Source of the DNA: Cricetulus griseus
Lineage: Eukaryota > Chordata > Mammalia > Rodentia > Cricetidae
Assembly: GCF_003668045.3 (NCBI RefSeq)
Contig: NC_048597.1
Coordinates: 127,480,098-127,544,097 of the forward strand
Reading direction: 5' to 3'
Length of the DNA: 64,000 nt
Shown: one piece after another, positions 33,988-46,294 of the stretch
Layout of the letters: each line of letters starts with the position of its first letter
Position numbering within the stretch: position 1 is the stretch's first letter
Notes under the pieces: model-generated
What the model saw: only the letters and a program-made list of their open reading frames with translations
Database searches by the model: none
Told to the model about the DNA's origin: nothing
Position numbers and translations under genes: made by a program

Positions 33988-34172
33988 ATTTTGTTGTCTG
34001 TGTCAGTATCTTGCCTGCATGTTTCTGGTGTCTATGGAGGTCAGAGTTTGGGACTGGATCTCCTGGAACTGGAGTTACAGACAGTTATAGGCCACCATGT
34101 GGGTGCTAGGAATTGAACCCATGTCCTCAGCAGGAGCAACAAATGCTCTTAACTGCTGACCCATCTCTTCTG
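33988..34172 (-). mobile_element. B3/B2-type SINE, reverse orientation
   Basis: TGCCTGCATGTTTCTGGTGT, ATGGAGGTCAGAGTTTGGGA, GGAACTGGAGTTACAGACAG, CACCATGTGGGTGCTAGGAA TTGAACCC and CTCTTAACTGCTGACCCATC TCTTC read as a nearly full-length reversed B3/B2. Confidence 0.88.
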
Positions 34173-34494
34173 TTACTTAGTGTTTCTTAACAAGCCACCA
34201 GATATGTCTGTCTAGCTAAAGTTCCTCATGGCTATTTATAAACTCATCTTCATTGCATGAGTGTTGCAAGTTACAGCTACAATTTCAGGCAGTTGCTTAA
34301 GATCAAAGGGAAATCCTAGAAATGGGTGTATGTGCCCCAGTCCCTAGGAGTGTCCCCAGTTAAGGTGGTACAATCAGTGTAGGTTATTGTTCATAGTAAA
34401 GGGCAAAGAAACAATGGAATTCCAAACTGAGTCTAGCTAGGTAGCCTCAGAGACCATGCCACAAGGGCCAAATGATGATCAGGAGGATGTTCAT
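34173..34494. other. unassigned DNA
   Basis: Nothing recognised. Confidence 0.4.
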
Positions 34495-34710
34495 ATTTTT
34501 AAATGTTTACTATGCACCAGGCATGGACCAAAAGACTCCAGGCACATTGTTCTCTTAAACAAAACAGTCATCCAATAAGGTGGCAGTTACCTTTCCCATA
34601 GTCGAGAGAACAGGAGACTCCATTAGGTTCAGGTGTGGCCAGGTGTGGTTCAGGAAGCCTGGAATGTGAACTGAGGAGCATCTGACTCGACCACTGTGCT
34701 GCACAGTCTC
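34495..34710 (-). mobile_element. MIR SINE, reverse orientation
   Basis: GTTTACTATGCACCAGGCAT, CCAGGCACATTGTTCTCTTA, CAATAAGGTGGCAGTTACC and CTGGAATGTGAACTGAGGAG CATCTGACTCGACCACTGTG CTGC match reversed MIR. Confidence 0.62.
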
Positions 34711-35085
34711 ACAGTGAGTAACCTGAACCATGTCTACTCCTTCCAGAGGAAGGGAGGCTGGGGATTATCTAAAGGTAGACCCCCAATGAGAGGAGGAAAT
34801 ACCCAGAAGGCAGAGAACATTCCTCCACTCACAGAGGCTCCTCCTTGACTGTGTCAGCATTCCCACTCTCCCTCTATGGATAGCTTCCCATCACACAAGC
34901 TCTCAAGTAGGCATCTAATGTACTCAAACAAACTGCAAAATCTGAGCTTTTAAAACGTCCCTGATCTGCTCTCCTGAGTCCAACAAATGAATCTGTAGAG
35001 ATGTTGTCAACTTGGAAAATGGAGAAGGAATGCCCCACCCAATCAACTCAGTAGATGAGCTTTCCCTGAACTATGGGTTGGGAAC
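34711..35085. other. unassigned DNA
   Basis: Nothing recognised. It ends at the URR1 target duplication. Confidence 0.4.
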
Positions 35086-35093
35086 CTCTAAAC

Positions 35094-35281
35094 CAGCAGT
35101 TCTCAACCTGTGGGTCATGGCCTCTTTAAAATAATCAGAAAACATGGATATTTACATTATGATTCATGACAGTAGCAAAATTACAGTTCTGAAGAGGCAA
35201 CAAAATTAATTGGATGGTTGTCACTACAATCTAAGGAACTGTATTAAAGGGTTGAAGCATTAGGAAGGTTGAGAACCACTG
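35094..35281 (+). mobile_element. URR1-type hAT-Charlie element
   Basis: Starts CAGCAGTTCTCAACCTGTGG and ends GGTTGAGAACCACTG. It is flanked by CTCTAAAC (35086-35093) and CTCTAGAC (35282-35289), a 7/8 match to an 8-bp hAT target duplication with the favoured CTAGA-like core. Internal URR1 sequence is clear (ATGATTCATGACAGTAGCAA; GGAACTGTATTAAAGGGTTG). Confidence 0.92.
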
Positions 35282-35289
35282 CTCTAGAC

Positions 35290-36254
35290 TGTACTGGCAT
35301 ACCCATCCTGAAAGTGGGCCAACTTTCAAAATTGTGCCCTATTTTGCCAAAAAGCTGAAAAGTGGTTCAGCTATGTTACCCAAGGCTTCTCCAAATCCAT
35401 GTCTGCAGCCTCTTAGGAAGTGTAAAAATGTCCATGGGGCATCAGCTCTACCCTGAAGAGTTCTTCCCAGACACTCTGACAGGGGTCTGGGAAGCAGTTC
35501 AGCCACGGCTGGGCTGTGCCCTGGGAATTCTAGCAGCTGTGTTTGTTTCGGTTCCTTTTGAGTTCAGAAAACAAAGGAAAGAGACTGTTTTGAACCACTT
35601 CCAACTCACTTCTTTGGATGCCGTACTGTCTCCTTTTGAAAAAGTTCTTCATCCGGTTTTTAAAGGCAGAAAGGGGGTAACTGCCCCACAGTCCGTATTT
35701 TCCTCCCACCTGCTCAATTGTGAGAAAAGCTCACAACCTAAAATAGAAAAGTAAAAAGAGCTATTCCTATGACTCTCAGGTAAAATCATTGCAAATTCCA
35801 AATGGCCTGAGCAAAGTATGTCCAATATAATTGTTCATAAGTTAAAATCCCAAATACCATCAATTTCACAGCTCCACAGGCTTGTGAATAGCTTTAATCC
35901 CTTCTCCTCTCCTCTCAGTTGCTCCAAAGTTGTGCTTCTTGTCCTCCAAGGTCCATTGCTTTCCTGAGTCATGCAGCTATGGGGGAGCACAAGAGTTTCA
36001 AGGCTGGGATGCAGCCAAGCAACGTCTGTGTTCCTTGGTGTCAGCACATACTGCCCCCGCCAGCCAGGCTGGTATGACTGCTTATTTCCTGGTAGGAAAA
36101 ACTGGGCAGGCGTGGGTTCTAGAGGGTTGGTAAGGGGCATGGGTGTTCAGGATGACAAGAGGCATGGTCCAAGACTTTACTACGTGTTGAGATTGCCACC
36201 AATCCATTTAAGACTCAGTCCTGGTTCTGGACATGGCGGTGAACAGTAAGAAAT
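35290..36254. other. unassigned DNA with a 130-codon open frame
   Basis: The + frame 35362-35754 is open for 130 codons outside any repeat I recognise. It has no identifiable domain, signal peptide or family match, and no splice or promoter signals stand out. I treat it as chance. Confidence 0.35.
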
Positions 36255-36375
36255 ACAGGCAGGATGTCAGTCTGAGGCCAGGCAGGGCTGCAACGTGAGT
36301 TCAAGACCAGTCTAGGCAATGTAGTGAGGACTTATCTTCAAAAAGAAAAGGAAAGAAAAGAAGAGAAGAGAAAAG
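36255..36375 (+). mobile_element. B1 SINE fragment with A/G-rich tail
   Basis: GTCTGAGGCCAGGCAGGGCT, GTGAGTTCAAGACCAGTCTA GGCAATGTAGTGAGGAC and an AAAAGAAAAGG-type tail give the 3' half of an old B1. Confidence 0.6.
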
Positions 36376-36414
36376 TAAAGAAATTCAGCCCTTAGCATGG
36401 CTCAGTGTGGCAAA

Positions 36415-36515
36415 TGGTACTATCTCCCTTCTTTACAGCTAAGCAAATGAATGTTTAGAGGTGGGAGAGATAGTTATCCTACAGAAATGAAAGCCAAAAT
36501 GCAAGGTCAAGTTTG
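36415..36515 (-). mobile_element. MIR fragment, reverse orientation
   Basis: GTACTATCTCCCTTCTTTAC AGCTAAGCAAATGAATG and TTAGAGGTGGGAGAGATAGT resemble the reversed MIR core. Confidence 0.42.
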
Positions 36516-37607
36516 AGCACAGACATCCACTCCTGGGATCCTTCACTCTGCTCTGCAGAGTCTCAGGCAAAGACAGCTTTAGGAATAAGTGAATCATTTG
36601 AAAGGCTTCTGCCCAGCCAGGGCCTCATAGTTCTGCAAGACTTAACTAGCAAACCATGCCCAGAGCATGTGTCCACTGAACTCTGGCTTCCAGAAGCGTT
36701 CCTCCACTTATTTACAGTATGCAGTTCATGCCTGATTTATGAGCTGCCCGGGGACTGTGCCTTCCAGGTTGAGTTACCTATCTCTGGCACTATAGGGTCA
36801 TTGCTTTCTCTTTCATCACTTGTGCACAGTACATCCTGACACCTTCCAAATGAAGCAATTAGTGATGACTATTAAAAGAAATGTCTAAACCCAGTGATTG
36901 CAAAACCCATTAGCTGAGCAAAATTCAGAAGGATGGGGGGAGTCCTTCCATTACCTGATATGAGTTCAAGTAGTAGAGGCCAGAAAATAATAAGCAAATT
37001 ATAATAACTAAAGCCAACCCAATCTAAAATTTACAATAAACAAAAGGGAATCAGAAACCTAGTACTTAACCCTCTAGCAGAGTGTCTCATAGGAACCTAT
37101 AGAAAATGCTTGTGAGATCTTTGCAGGCTCTTAGCCTTGTCAGTGAGGTAAAGCAACACCAGTCAAAGGCCTCAGAGTTACTTTCAGCTCATACTCAGAT
37201 GCAGCAGTTTACCGTGCAGAGGAGAAAGAATTAGAATCAGCTATGGCCCTTTGGTTACCTGGGATTGTACTAGGGAGATCACCCTTAAATTCTCACCATA
37301 GTGGCTATTTTGACTTATTTCTAGAGGATGTCGATGTTCACAATAGTCCTTTAGGTGCCTTATTCAAGGGTACAGCCAATCTCTTAAACTTCATTTCTAT
37401 TATGTCATCCTACAGAACACACAGGTAAGGATAACCGAAGGCATCTATGGCTGGCAAGGTGGAACATGCATGGACTTTTATGTACTTATTATCTCTCTTG
37501 GCAGAGACTTCACTAAGAGGATTCTTTTTGGATGCAAAACAACTTGAAAAATGAATAGAAGGAAGTTGAAAGAATACAAAAATTACATTTGTAGGATGCA
37601 GAAGTGG
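36516..37607. other. unassigned DNA, 1.1 kb
   Basis: A short piece near 36740-36800 (GAGCTGCCCGGGGACTGTGC) is weakly L2-like. Nothing else recognised. Confidence 0.35.
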
Positions 37608-37683
37608 AAGGCTGAGTTCAGTGGTTTGAGTCTAGCATGTGAGGCCCCTGTTTGATCCTGATCCCCGATAAAAGTAAAAAGAA

Positions 37684-37718
<35 letters not shown>

Positions 37719-37721
37719 ATG
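37608..37721 (+). mobile_element. ID-like SINE with (AATA)n tail
   Basis: GGCTGAGTTCAGTGGTTTGA, TCTAGCATGTGAGGCCCCTG and TTTGATCCTGATCCCC follow the tRNA-Ala-derived ID core with A- and B-box-like parts. An AATA tail has expanded to about ten units (37681-37721). Confidence 0.72.
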
Positions 37722-38139
37722 AAGGCCAACTGATGAGCTAGAGGAAAGAGAGGGGAGACAGTCTTGCATGGAAAAGTACACAGGAGTATCAGCCTGCTTG
37801 GCAAAATTAAGAAAGTAGATGGATTTCAAAAAGCAGATTCAAAAGGTCACATTGAAATGGATAGCTTGGATGTGTAACTCTTGGCCCCAGCTACACCCCT
37901 CCCTCATTTCCAAATACAATATAAATTAAAGTTCTTGCCTATAAGCCAAGTAACAGCCTGTATTTCTCTAATGGAATAGAATGGTCTAAGGAAGAACTAC
38001 AGCAGCCAGTGCAGATAGTAGTGCCCCAAAGTAAGGCGCTCTTCATTACCTGGGTCTCCACTAATCTTGAGAAAGCCTACCATTGACAACATCTTATAGA
38101 ACCACTGTGAGTCTTCTTATTGCTTGTTCTGGCAGCTGA
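37722..38139. other. unassigned DNA
   Basis: Nothing recognised. Confidence 0.4.
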
Positions 38140-38840
38140 AGAGACCATCAAAAATCACCAGACATATGAGGAAAGCCTACAGCAAGAAAGACAAAGACAT
38201 CATCTATCCCTGGAAGACAAAAGACAATTAGAGAACAGAAGAGAACTTATGAGACAGAACTCATTCAGTATGCCAGAAATACTCAAGAATAAGTAGCATG
38301 CATACACCAGAGAGAGGAGATGGTACATGCTTTGAAAAGAACATTGACAAGCAAAGCAGATGCTTTGGAACTTGAAAATAAGATGTTGAAATTACAAAAT
38401 AACATATCCATGGAAGACAAAAGGTGACCTAAGCTTAGGAAACAACAAAACCAATGGCAAATAGGAAGAAAGTAGAGGGAGGGGTAGGGGAGACCAATCC
38501 TAGGACAACTGAGATTTTATGATTGGAATTCTAGAGAGCAAAAAGAGAATGAAGGGCAGAAGACTATTTGAAAGGCAAAACACACAAGAAGAATTCTCAG
38601 AGGTGACTAAAGTTACCCTTAAATACCAAGACCCTACAGAGTGCCCAGCAAATTAACCAAAGATAGATGTGCCTCTCAACACATGAAGGAAGACTTGAGA
38701 ACAGAAGAGATTAATAAAATGTTTTGGGACTTTTCTGGAGTTGGGTCAAACAATAGAAACATCCTCCTAAGTCATGGTACTAAGCTAATAGTTAAATATC
38801 CGAAGTCTAGGAAAAAAAAAAAAAAAAAAAAAAAAACAAC
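38140..38840 (+). mobile_element. ancient L1M/HAL1-like ORF1-region fragment
   Basis: A-rich L1-like sense strand. AGACCAATCCTAGGAC, GGAATTCTAGAGAGCAAAAA GAGAATGAAGG and GAGTGCCCAGCAAATTAACC match in order the old mammalian L1 ORF1 segment (AGACCAATCCAAGAGGTC; GAATTCCAGAAAGAGAAAAC; GAGTGCCCAGCA). The reading frame is broken. A 25-base A run ends it at 38812-38836. Confidence 0.5.
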
Positions 38841-40020
38841 CAACCAACCAAACACAGGACAGCTTGTTTCTGAGGGACAAGAACCATAGGATCTGAAAAC
38901 AGAAATAACAGGACAAAAATCATCATCTGTGAATAGATGGCCTGTTAGAGAGGTATAAAAGAAGTCACAGCATGCCACTGGGTCTTTTATTATCCCTCTT
39001 CAAGTATTACTTTGGGGTGAAAACACACACATGCATAAAAATTGTATGATAAAACAATGGTTGTAAAATTTTGTAGACTACAAATTTTTTATACTACTGT
39101 ATAAAATATCCTAGGGAATTTATAGAATAGACATTGTTTTTGCCCATGTGTCTAGCAAAGCAATGTTTGAAGGCTGTATGCTTCTTGCCCACAGAGAGCA
39201 AATCCACCCTTGCCCATCTATTGCATCTGAACCTGGAAGGCAGCTTTTTGACTGTGTGTAAGCATTAGGCTGAACTCATGATGACTGATGAATGTCACAC
39301 AGAGCAGTAAAATAATTTCCCAAAAAGGTCCCTTAGTGGCCTGGAAAGTCAACAAGCCTCCTCCCTGCATAGGCTGTGCCAACAGGATATAAAAAACAGT
39401 TGGTTCAGTCGTGGAAACGTCAGCTTGAAACAGTTGGGATTTTCTGATCTTAACTAAATGTTTTTTTTAGAAACTGAATTTCGTCAAACCTGTTTGTGTA
39501 AATGGGGAGCAAGCCATAGGCGCCCAAGGAGGCTTTGATTCTTCCTGCTGCTAAACACGCTGGGAAAAAGAAACTTCGGGAAGCTGGTTATTTTGAGCCA
39601 TGACTAATTCCTTTAGGGAAAGAGAAATAGTTTTCTAATTGGTCCCTTTGCAGCACAAAGGACTGATCTGAGTGGAGCATGCCACCAGGTAATGGGGTAG
39701 AGCCCTCTCTTGGTGCTGAAGACTAGAAACTCAGAACTGAGGCTTTAAAAACACTTGGCAAACACTCAGACCATGTATAAGAGGGCTGAAGCAGTGAAAC
39801 GGAGACTGGATGCCTGCTCAGTGTGGGGGAGCGCCAGAGGGACATGGAATTCTTTAAACTGCACTGGCAGTGCCATGGGGCTTAGGTTGTCCTTGATGGT
39901 ATTTTCCTAAGCCAGATACCTTTCTAGTTGACTATATGAAAAGCATCCCTCAGAGTTAGGGCACAGAGCAGACTGCAAGATCCAACTCACAGCTGATTAT
40001 TTCCCTAGACACAGGCAAAC

Positions 40021-40023
<3 letters not shown>
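38841..40023. other. unassigned DNA, including a CNE-like stretch
   Basis: No transposon recognised. The part from about 39410 to 39690 is free of repeats and has mixed composition, so it is a weak conserved-noncoding candidate. Confidence 0.35.

Positions 40024-40098
<75 letters not shown>
40024..40098. repeat. (GA)n microsatellite
   Basis: A pure run of about 37 GA units, the longest uninterrupted dinucleotide run in the window. Confidence 0.97.
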
Positions 40099-40101
<3 letters not shown>

Positions 40102-41179
40102 AAAAAAACAAGGTCTCACAAGAGAAATTGTCTTTGCAGAAAAATTCAGAGTACAGGGAGCCAAAGTAGGAGGAACTGGCCAGTCAGACAATAACTCAAA
40201 TACCACAGGTAAGAACAGCCCGGGGGAGGTGCAGATTGGTCATGCACTCACTCAAGGAAGGAAAACAAGAAGCCTGAAATCATGGTGAAACTGTTTGCCC
40301 GAAAGAGGAGTTGCTATAAATATAGATGCCGTGGGCTAGAAGGAACAGGAAGAAAACAGCAGGCCTGCATTCAGAATGAGGTGCAGGCTCCAAAGTGATG
40401 GGAGCCTCGGGAGATCTGTGTGTCTTTGTATTCAAAATGATAATTTTATTGAGTTTAGACTTTGTGATAACAATATCCCTTTTGCCCCAGAGAAGTTTTC
40501 TGGGGTTGGAGCTGAAGAATAAATTTCAGGGGAGAATGCCAGAAGCAGTCACCCATATATAATCCTGAAGTTGGAGATGCTGGCCAGACCTCAGGTGGCC
40601 CCATGTGCTCAGTTACCTGGTGTCCATACCTTACACAGTCTCCTCCCCTAGAGAGTGGTTGAAGTCCTGTCATTCCTGAGATTGTCTTGCAGACAGCTGA
40701 CTGTGGAAAAGGCCACAGAAGGCTGGTCCTGGGATAGCTGTATCTGTTTAAAAGATCCTCCATGAGGTTTGAAGAAGTAAGTAGCCATGTTATAGAAGTC
40801 TCTGTCTCAAGGATCTACAGGTGACTTAGAAATTATAGGAAATGCTAGAACCTGAGTTTGGTTCCCAGCTACAGCCAGTCAGGGGCTGAAACACTGGCTC
40901 ATGGAGTCATAAGGAAGTGAATTCGGCCATCAGCTTATATGAGCTTCAAAGAGGGCATTGTGAGACCTGGGGTAGAAGATTTACCAATCCGTGCCTGAAC
41001 TTCTCACCCATGGGACTTGAGACAGTATGTGGTGTACCTTACAATATCTGTAGTTATTTGTCTTGCATCAATAGAAAATGGTTTCTCAGGTGCGAGGCAG
41101 GAGAGAGCCATGAAGGGTGAGGGCAGATGACTTTTAACAGGAAATGGAGAAGCGGCATAGTCAGCTGATATCCTTCGGC
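40099..41179. other. unassigned DNA, 1.1 kb
   Basis: A 102-codon minus frame (40455-40763) has no recognisable domain. No repeat recognised. Confidence 0.4.
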
Positions 41180-41470
41180 CTTAGCTCCTCTTCTTAATGC
41201 TAAGACAAAGTACCTGGCCAATGTGACCTAAGGAAGGGAAGGTTTATTTCAGCTCAGGGTTTGAGATTGTCCACTACGGAAGAAAAAGCATGATGGTAGG
41301 GGTGTGAGGGCTGGGGCTCAGTGTGGTTTCTCTTGATTCACTCCAGGACCCAGTTTCCTACCTCAGTTAAACCTGTCTGGAAACACTCTCGTAGACACAC
41401 CCAGACATGTAGCTCCTGGATAATTCCTGACCTGGACAAGACGACAATCAGGATTAACTGTTATGCCAGC
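41180..41470 (-). mobile_element. rodent MaLR LTR, reverse orientation
   Basis: AAGGAAGGGAAGGTTTATTT CAGCTCAGGGTTTGAG, ATGATGGTAGGGGTGTGAGG, CACTCCAGGACCCAGTTTCC, TCTGGAAACACTC and GACAAGACGACAATCAGGAT follow the reversed MaLR LTR. The 96-codon frame at 41321-41611 largely lies on it. Confidence 0.65.
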
Positions 41471-41882
41471 ATCATCACTGCTCTTGGCTTTCACTCAGGC
41501 TCCCTGCTGGGCACTGCCTACAGCACATCCGATGCTTGCCACTCACTTATTCCCACTTTGCCTATGATAAAACCCAGTTGTGTTTCCTTGTTACCTAGTT
41601 TTTCAATATAGAAAGTTCTTCAATATTGGCCCTACACAATGCCAAAAAGGGAAAGATTTGTTCTGTTCTGTTCATAGTCTTTGATTTTACACAAATCCTT
41701 CTGCAAGAGGACATACAGAAATCCTTGCAACTACTGCTCACCTGCCTCATGTCACATGTCATAGCTTTCTAAAATACCTTTTTTTTCATGAGATGGTGCC
41801 CCTCTCTATTCTGATCCTCAGAGTCTGTCTGGTATCTGTGAATTGAATCACCTTGACCCAGCAACATTTATATTTTACACAA
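41471..41882. other. unassigned DNA
   Basis: Nothing recognised. Confidence 0.4.
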
Positions 41883-42123
<241 letters not shown>

Positions 42124-42127
42124 CTTT

Positions 42128-42310
42128 TTTTACATTTGTTTATTTGTGGGAGAGGTGTGCATTTTCTTTCTGTAGCATGAGTGTAGAGGTCAGAGGACAG
42201 CCTTCGGGAGTTTAACTTTGTGTATACCAAGTGGGTTCCTGGAAGATCAGACTCCTGTCCTCATGCTTTGCTGCAGACTCTTTACTGACAGAGTCATCTC
42301 TGAAGCCTTC
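42128..42310 (-). mobile_element. B3/B2-type SINE, reverse orientation
   Basis: ACATTTGTTTATTTGTGGGA, ATGAGTGTAGAGGTCAGAGG ACAG, GTGGGTTCCTGGAAGATCAG and CTCTTTACTGACAGAGTCAT CTC read as a reversed B3/B2 variant. The GA tract on its left lies beyond its tail. Confidence 0.75.
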
Positions 42311-42764
42311 ACATATGTAGTTCTTAACAGATGTTCATAACTTGAACAGTAAATTATAGAAACACATGAATGTTTCTAGCCAAGTGGGGGAGGGTCTGGG
42401 CTCCACAAACCAAGCACACAGCTATACTGGGAAGGGAGTCCCAGGAGGTTTCTAGTCTACTTCAGTAGCCTGCTTGGCACTTCCTTGCTCTTGCTGGTTG
42501 GTGTGTGTTCTAAATGGCTGTGCAGTGTCTTCTGGAGGCTGTAACAGCAGCATCTGTGTAGTATAGCTGTCAGAACTGCCCTGGCCCTTGTGGAGGAGAG
42601 GTTGGACAGCTTTTGATATGTAGACAATTGCTCATATCTGATTTTCTCAACCTCCATTTTTCTGCTTATGTTTCCTGAGCCACAGGTGGGTAGCATGCCC
42701 TTGCTCAACTTTCACGGGAGCTACAATAACAACATTTAATGCTCTGCCCAGGAACTGTCAGAGT
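42311..42764. other. unassigned DNA
   Basis: Nothing recognised. Confidence 0.4.
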
Positions 42765-42900
42765 TGCCAACCTCCCCTCTCTAGCCAATAAGCTCCTTGA
42801 AGATACGGCTTCTGTGTTAGGTTCTTATCTGTAGAGCCCTGTGTGTGGTGTCTGGGACTACAGAGGTGGTTAGCAGATGAGAGAATTAAATTAATGGCCA
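42765..42900 (+). mobile_element. L2 3' end fragment
   Basis: CTAGCCAATAAGCTCCTTGA AGATACGGCTTCTGTGTTAG, GTTCTTATCTGTAGAGCCC and GTGGTGTCTGGGACTACAGA GGTGG follow the L2 3' consensus (AAGCTCCTTGAGGGCAGG ... GTGCCTGGCACATAG). Confidence 0.62.
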
Positions 42901-44784
42901 GATAGGGGCAGCAACCTAATCTGACACTCCAAAAATAAGGGAAGAAGACAAGAAGAGGGTAAATCCATGAGGTCAAGGGTTTTAAAAATGTCAGTTTATT
43001 AGGTGTTCCTCATTAAGATCAACCAGAAAGCCAACAATTCCATCCTGTCCCACATAATTATGGGATAGCAAAGCCATTTTATGACATTTTCCAAAAGGGT
43101 GTGTGTGTGAAAAGGTCTCAGCTGAGAACAGGAGGTCAAGGCTTTGTGGGCAGCAGTGCTGTGAGGTGGGAGTGTTATTGAGCAGTAATGTATGTACATC
43201 TCCCTTTCACCACAGTTCCTGATTTCTTTCTCTTCCTTCAACAGTTAGAGGATATTACAAATATTCCTTTATTGTGTTTACAATTTTATGCTGTTAAGAC
43301 ATGATTTGACTTCCTGTAGTATGTTATCAGTTATATTAAAGCATAGTGTAATTTGATTCATTTTAAGTATGTCTTATGCTACCTATTTTTAAGCAAACAG
43401 TAAGGTTACCGTAAAATACAAATAAATAATTTCGTAGTATCTCAAAGCAGGAATTTCCACCACTTCCCTCCTCCATTTGCCTCCGGTCTTCCTTCCTTCA
43501 CCTTACCACACCTCTGAACTGAGAGCCTAGAGGAGGGTACCAGGAACCAGTCCCAGTTACAAATGGGGGCTTCTTGGTAGGTCTCTTCTCTTCAGGACTC
43601 CAATCTCTTAACCCTGCTCATACAACCCAGGCCTGTGCCTCCCCAGGGGTGCGTGTCTTTCTCTCCTCCCCAGGAGTCTCCTCCCCAATGGCAGCCATCT
43701 CACAGGGCCAGCCTCTACAGCAAGGGCAGTCTATGTTCCCCCATATCCCCAGGCCACCTCCTCTAGCAACTTTAGAATATGAACCTTAAAGCCAGTACTT
43801 TTAGATCAAAATATCCCAGTTTCTTGGAGAACCCTGCAATGTGGATTTTGCTCTAGCCACACATTGGCTGCCTGTTTTAGCTCCTGGTGACCCCTCTTTC
43901 ACCAATGCATCATTCTTCATTGCCCTCAGCATCTGTGACTGGAAGCTGAGCACTGTTCCCAAGGGCCCAGCTTGCTCTCAATGCAGAGGTTAAGCTTGGG
44001 TGTGTTAGGTGTCTCCTGTTGCTCTATACGCTCTCTAGATGTGTCTGCTATATACATATGTATTCACTATATACTATATTCTATGCGCTCTAACCCTCCT
44101 ATTCCTTCCAAGCACTCTTCTACAGCATGCCATTGCATCAATGGTTTCTTCAGTCAGGACTGCTTTTCCTTAGACATCCTCATAGTCACCTCCCTGAAAA
44201 TTTTCCAGCCCCAGCTTTGCTGGCAATACACTCCTTCCCATTGCTTGCATCCTGGGCCACAATTTTCTGCTGTGGTCTAACTCTTTGCTCTCTATCTTTC
44301 AAGATGCATGCACTATTTATTTTTCTTGCATGGAGTTCCCCTTCTATTTCTGAGGTCCACTTTTTAAACAAAATATAAACTTTAAACTATCTTATCTATC
44401 ATTTCTATAGATTTGATGTAGGGAAGGAGTTTATCATTTTGAGAACTGAGAAAACCCTGAAGAAAATTGTGTCAATTGTGTAGATGTCTAAAGGAAGAAC
44501 ATTCCAGAGATTAAGCAGCTGATGGATGGAAAGACTTTGGAGGCAGCAGCCTGGTTGGCAGGAAGTGGGGGGAACCTGTAGTGGCTTGGTTAGATCAGAG
44601 TCGCCTGGGGAGAAGGCAATAAAGTAAGCTCAGAGCAAAGGGAACAATGGAGTATACAGAGCTGCATCTTAGGAGCCAGGCAGCCATTATGCAGAATTGA
44701 ATTTCACCCTGGGCAGGACAGAAAGACACGAGAGAAGTGAATCAACCTAGTATTTCTAGATGATGTTCTGCCTGTTGAGTTAAG
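42901..44784. other. unassigned DNA, 1.9 kb
   Basis: Opposite-strand frames under 105 codons. No repeat family or gene recognised. Confidence 0.4.
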
Positions 44785-44968
44785 AATAGACTGGAGAGAG
44801 GACCAGGGCCTAGCCTGTGTGAAGCCCTGTAATCAATTTCAGCACCACACACTAAGCATGACAACACACACATGAGAGGCTGAGGCAGGAGGACCATTAT
44901 ATATCCTCAGTTATATAATGAATGCAAGGCCATCCTGGACTATGTGCGACTCTGTTTTATAAAAAGCA
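44785..44968 (+). mobile_element. B4-family SINE (ID + B1)
   Basis: The ID-like half (GTGAAGCCCTGTAATCAATT TCAGCACCAC) is joined to the B1-like half (GAGAGGCTGAGGCAGGAGGA, CAAGGCCATCCTGGACTATG TGCGACTCTG). It is diverged but in the correct order. Confidence 0.72.
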
Positions 44969-46294
44969 AACCAAAATATGCCATGTGTCCTCCTCTCACT
45001 ACAACTTAGTGTCAGGTGGCCTGCACGGAATGCTACCCTGGACCTTCTAGTTGCTGATGAAAAAAGAAGATTGTTGAAGGTTATTTTAAAATTAAATCAA
45101 AATCAATTAGGTTTGCTTGCAGGATCTGAGATTAGCATTTGCTCATCAGCTGTGAATTTCCAAAGCCCTGGTACTTCTAGTACCTCAGATGAAGAAGGTC
45201 TTCCAGCCCAGCTGGAAGCAGGTACTACCTCACCTCCTCTCAGGCTCACTCTGTTGGACAAATTGCTTGATTGATGTCGATGGAATCCCACCTGTAAACT
45301 TGGGATAGGATGAGGTCCTTTTGGGAAGATACTGTGGTATGCCAGATTCTTTTTAGAACTGACTGGATAGTGTGAGCGCTTTCTGATTTGTGGAGCACCA
45401 TTTGTACACGGTAGACTTAATGAGCAATAAGAGCACATTATTTAAAAGGCAGTGAGGTGAGGGTTCTACACCAATTGATGTGTGTGTCTGCCCTAGGAAA
45501 GAGGTGGCCACCTGCAGTCGCTGCTTCCAAAAGGTGAGCCACAAGGGTGAACTTTGACCTCCCTTCAACACAGTGCTTGTGACTTGACTGGCAGAGCTTG
45601 CTTAGCTCCCAGACACTTGACCTTGGGGCAGGTGGTCTCAGTTGGAGTCCTTCCACCAGTTCAGGGCTTCTTGCAAGGGTCATGAATCTCCCAGAGTGGT
45701 GAGGTAATGGCTAGAGCAGCACGTGGCCCTCCCTGACATGACCCCAGCCAGCCAGAGGGCAGCCAGTACTAAAGATCACTTTGGCCTGCTGACTCTTAAG
45801 CAGGAGGGATTCAGTTTCTTGCCTCATACTTTCCATGGCTTTGCTGGCCAAGCTCTTGAGGCTTTGCAAGCAGAGGAAATCAACTTGTCTAATTACTCTG
45901 AGGAACTATCTCACACTCCCTGCTCAGGGAATGCTGGAGGTCAAGACCATGAACTCTCTAAGTTCTCATATGACTCCAGTGAGATTCCTGAAAGCCCTCT
46001 CCTGCTAAAGAATCCAGGGCAAATGTTAGCAGCTATCTTTGTTCCTGATGAGGGAGCCAGCACTGGGGTCAGATTGGCTAAGTTGACAGGTTCTTGAAAA
46101 CAATAAGTGTTGGTCAGCCCAGGGTCCAGCACTCTATTCCACATGTCCACTCATCCTCAATGTAGCTGTAGTAGAAACTGTGGTTGATAAAGTACACATG
46201 TAAGGATGAAGAAAGGTTGGTCTAAGCTCTCAAGAACATGGCAGTGGGTCACAGGCTAGGTATGCTGGGAAAGACTTCTGCCCTTGATATGTGC
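44969..46294. other. unassigned DNA, 1.3 kb
   Basis: Several frames of 70-124 codons overlap on both strands (44978-45683, 45723-46150). None shows a domain. Confidence 0.4.
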
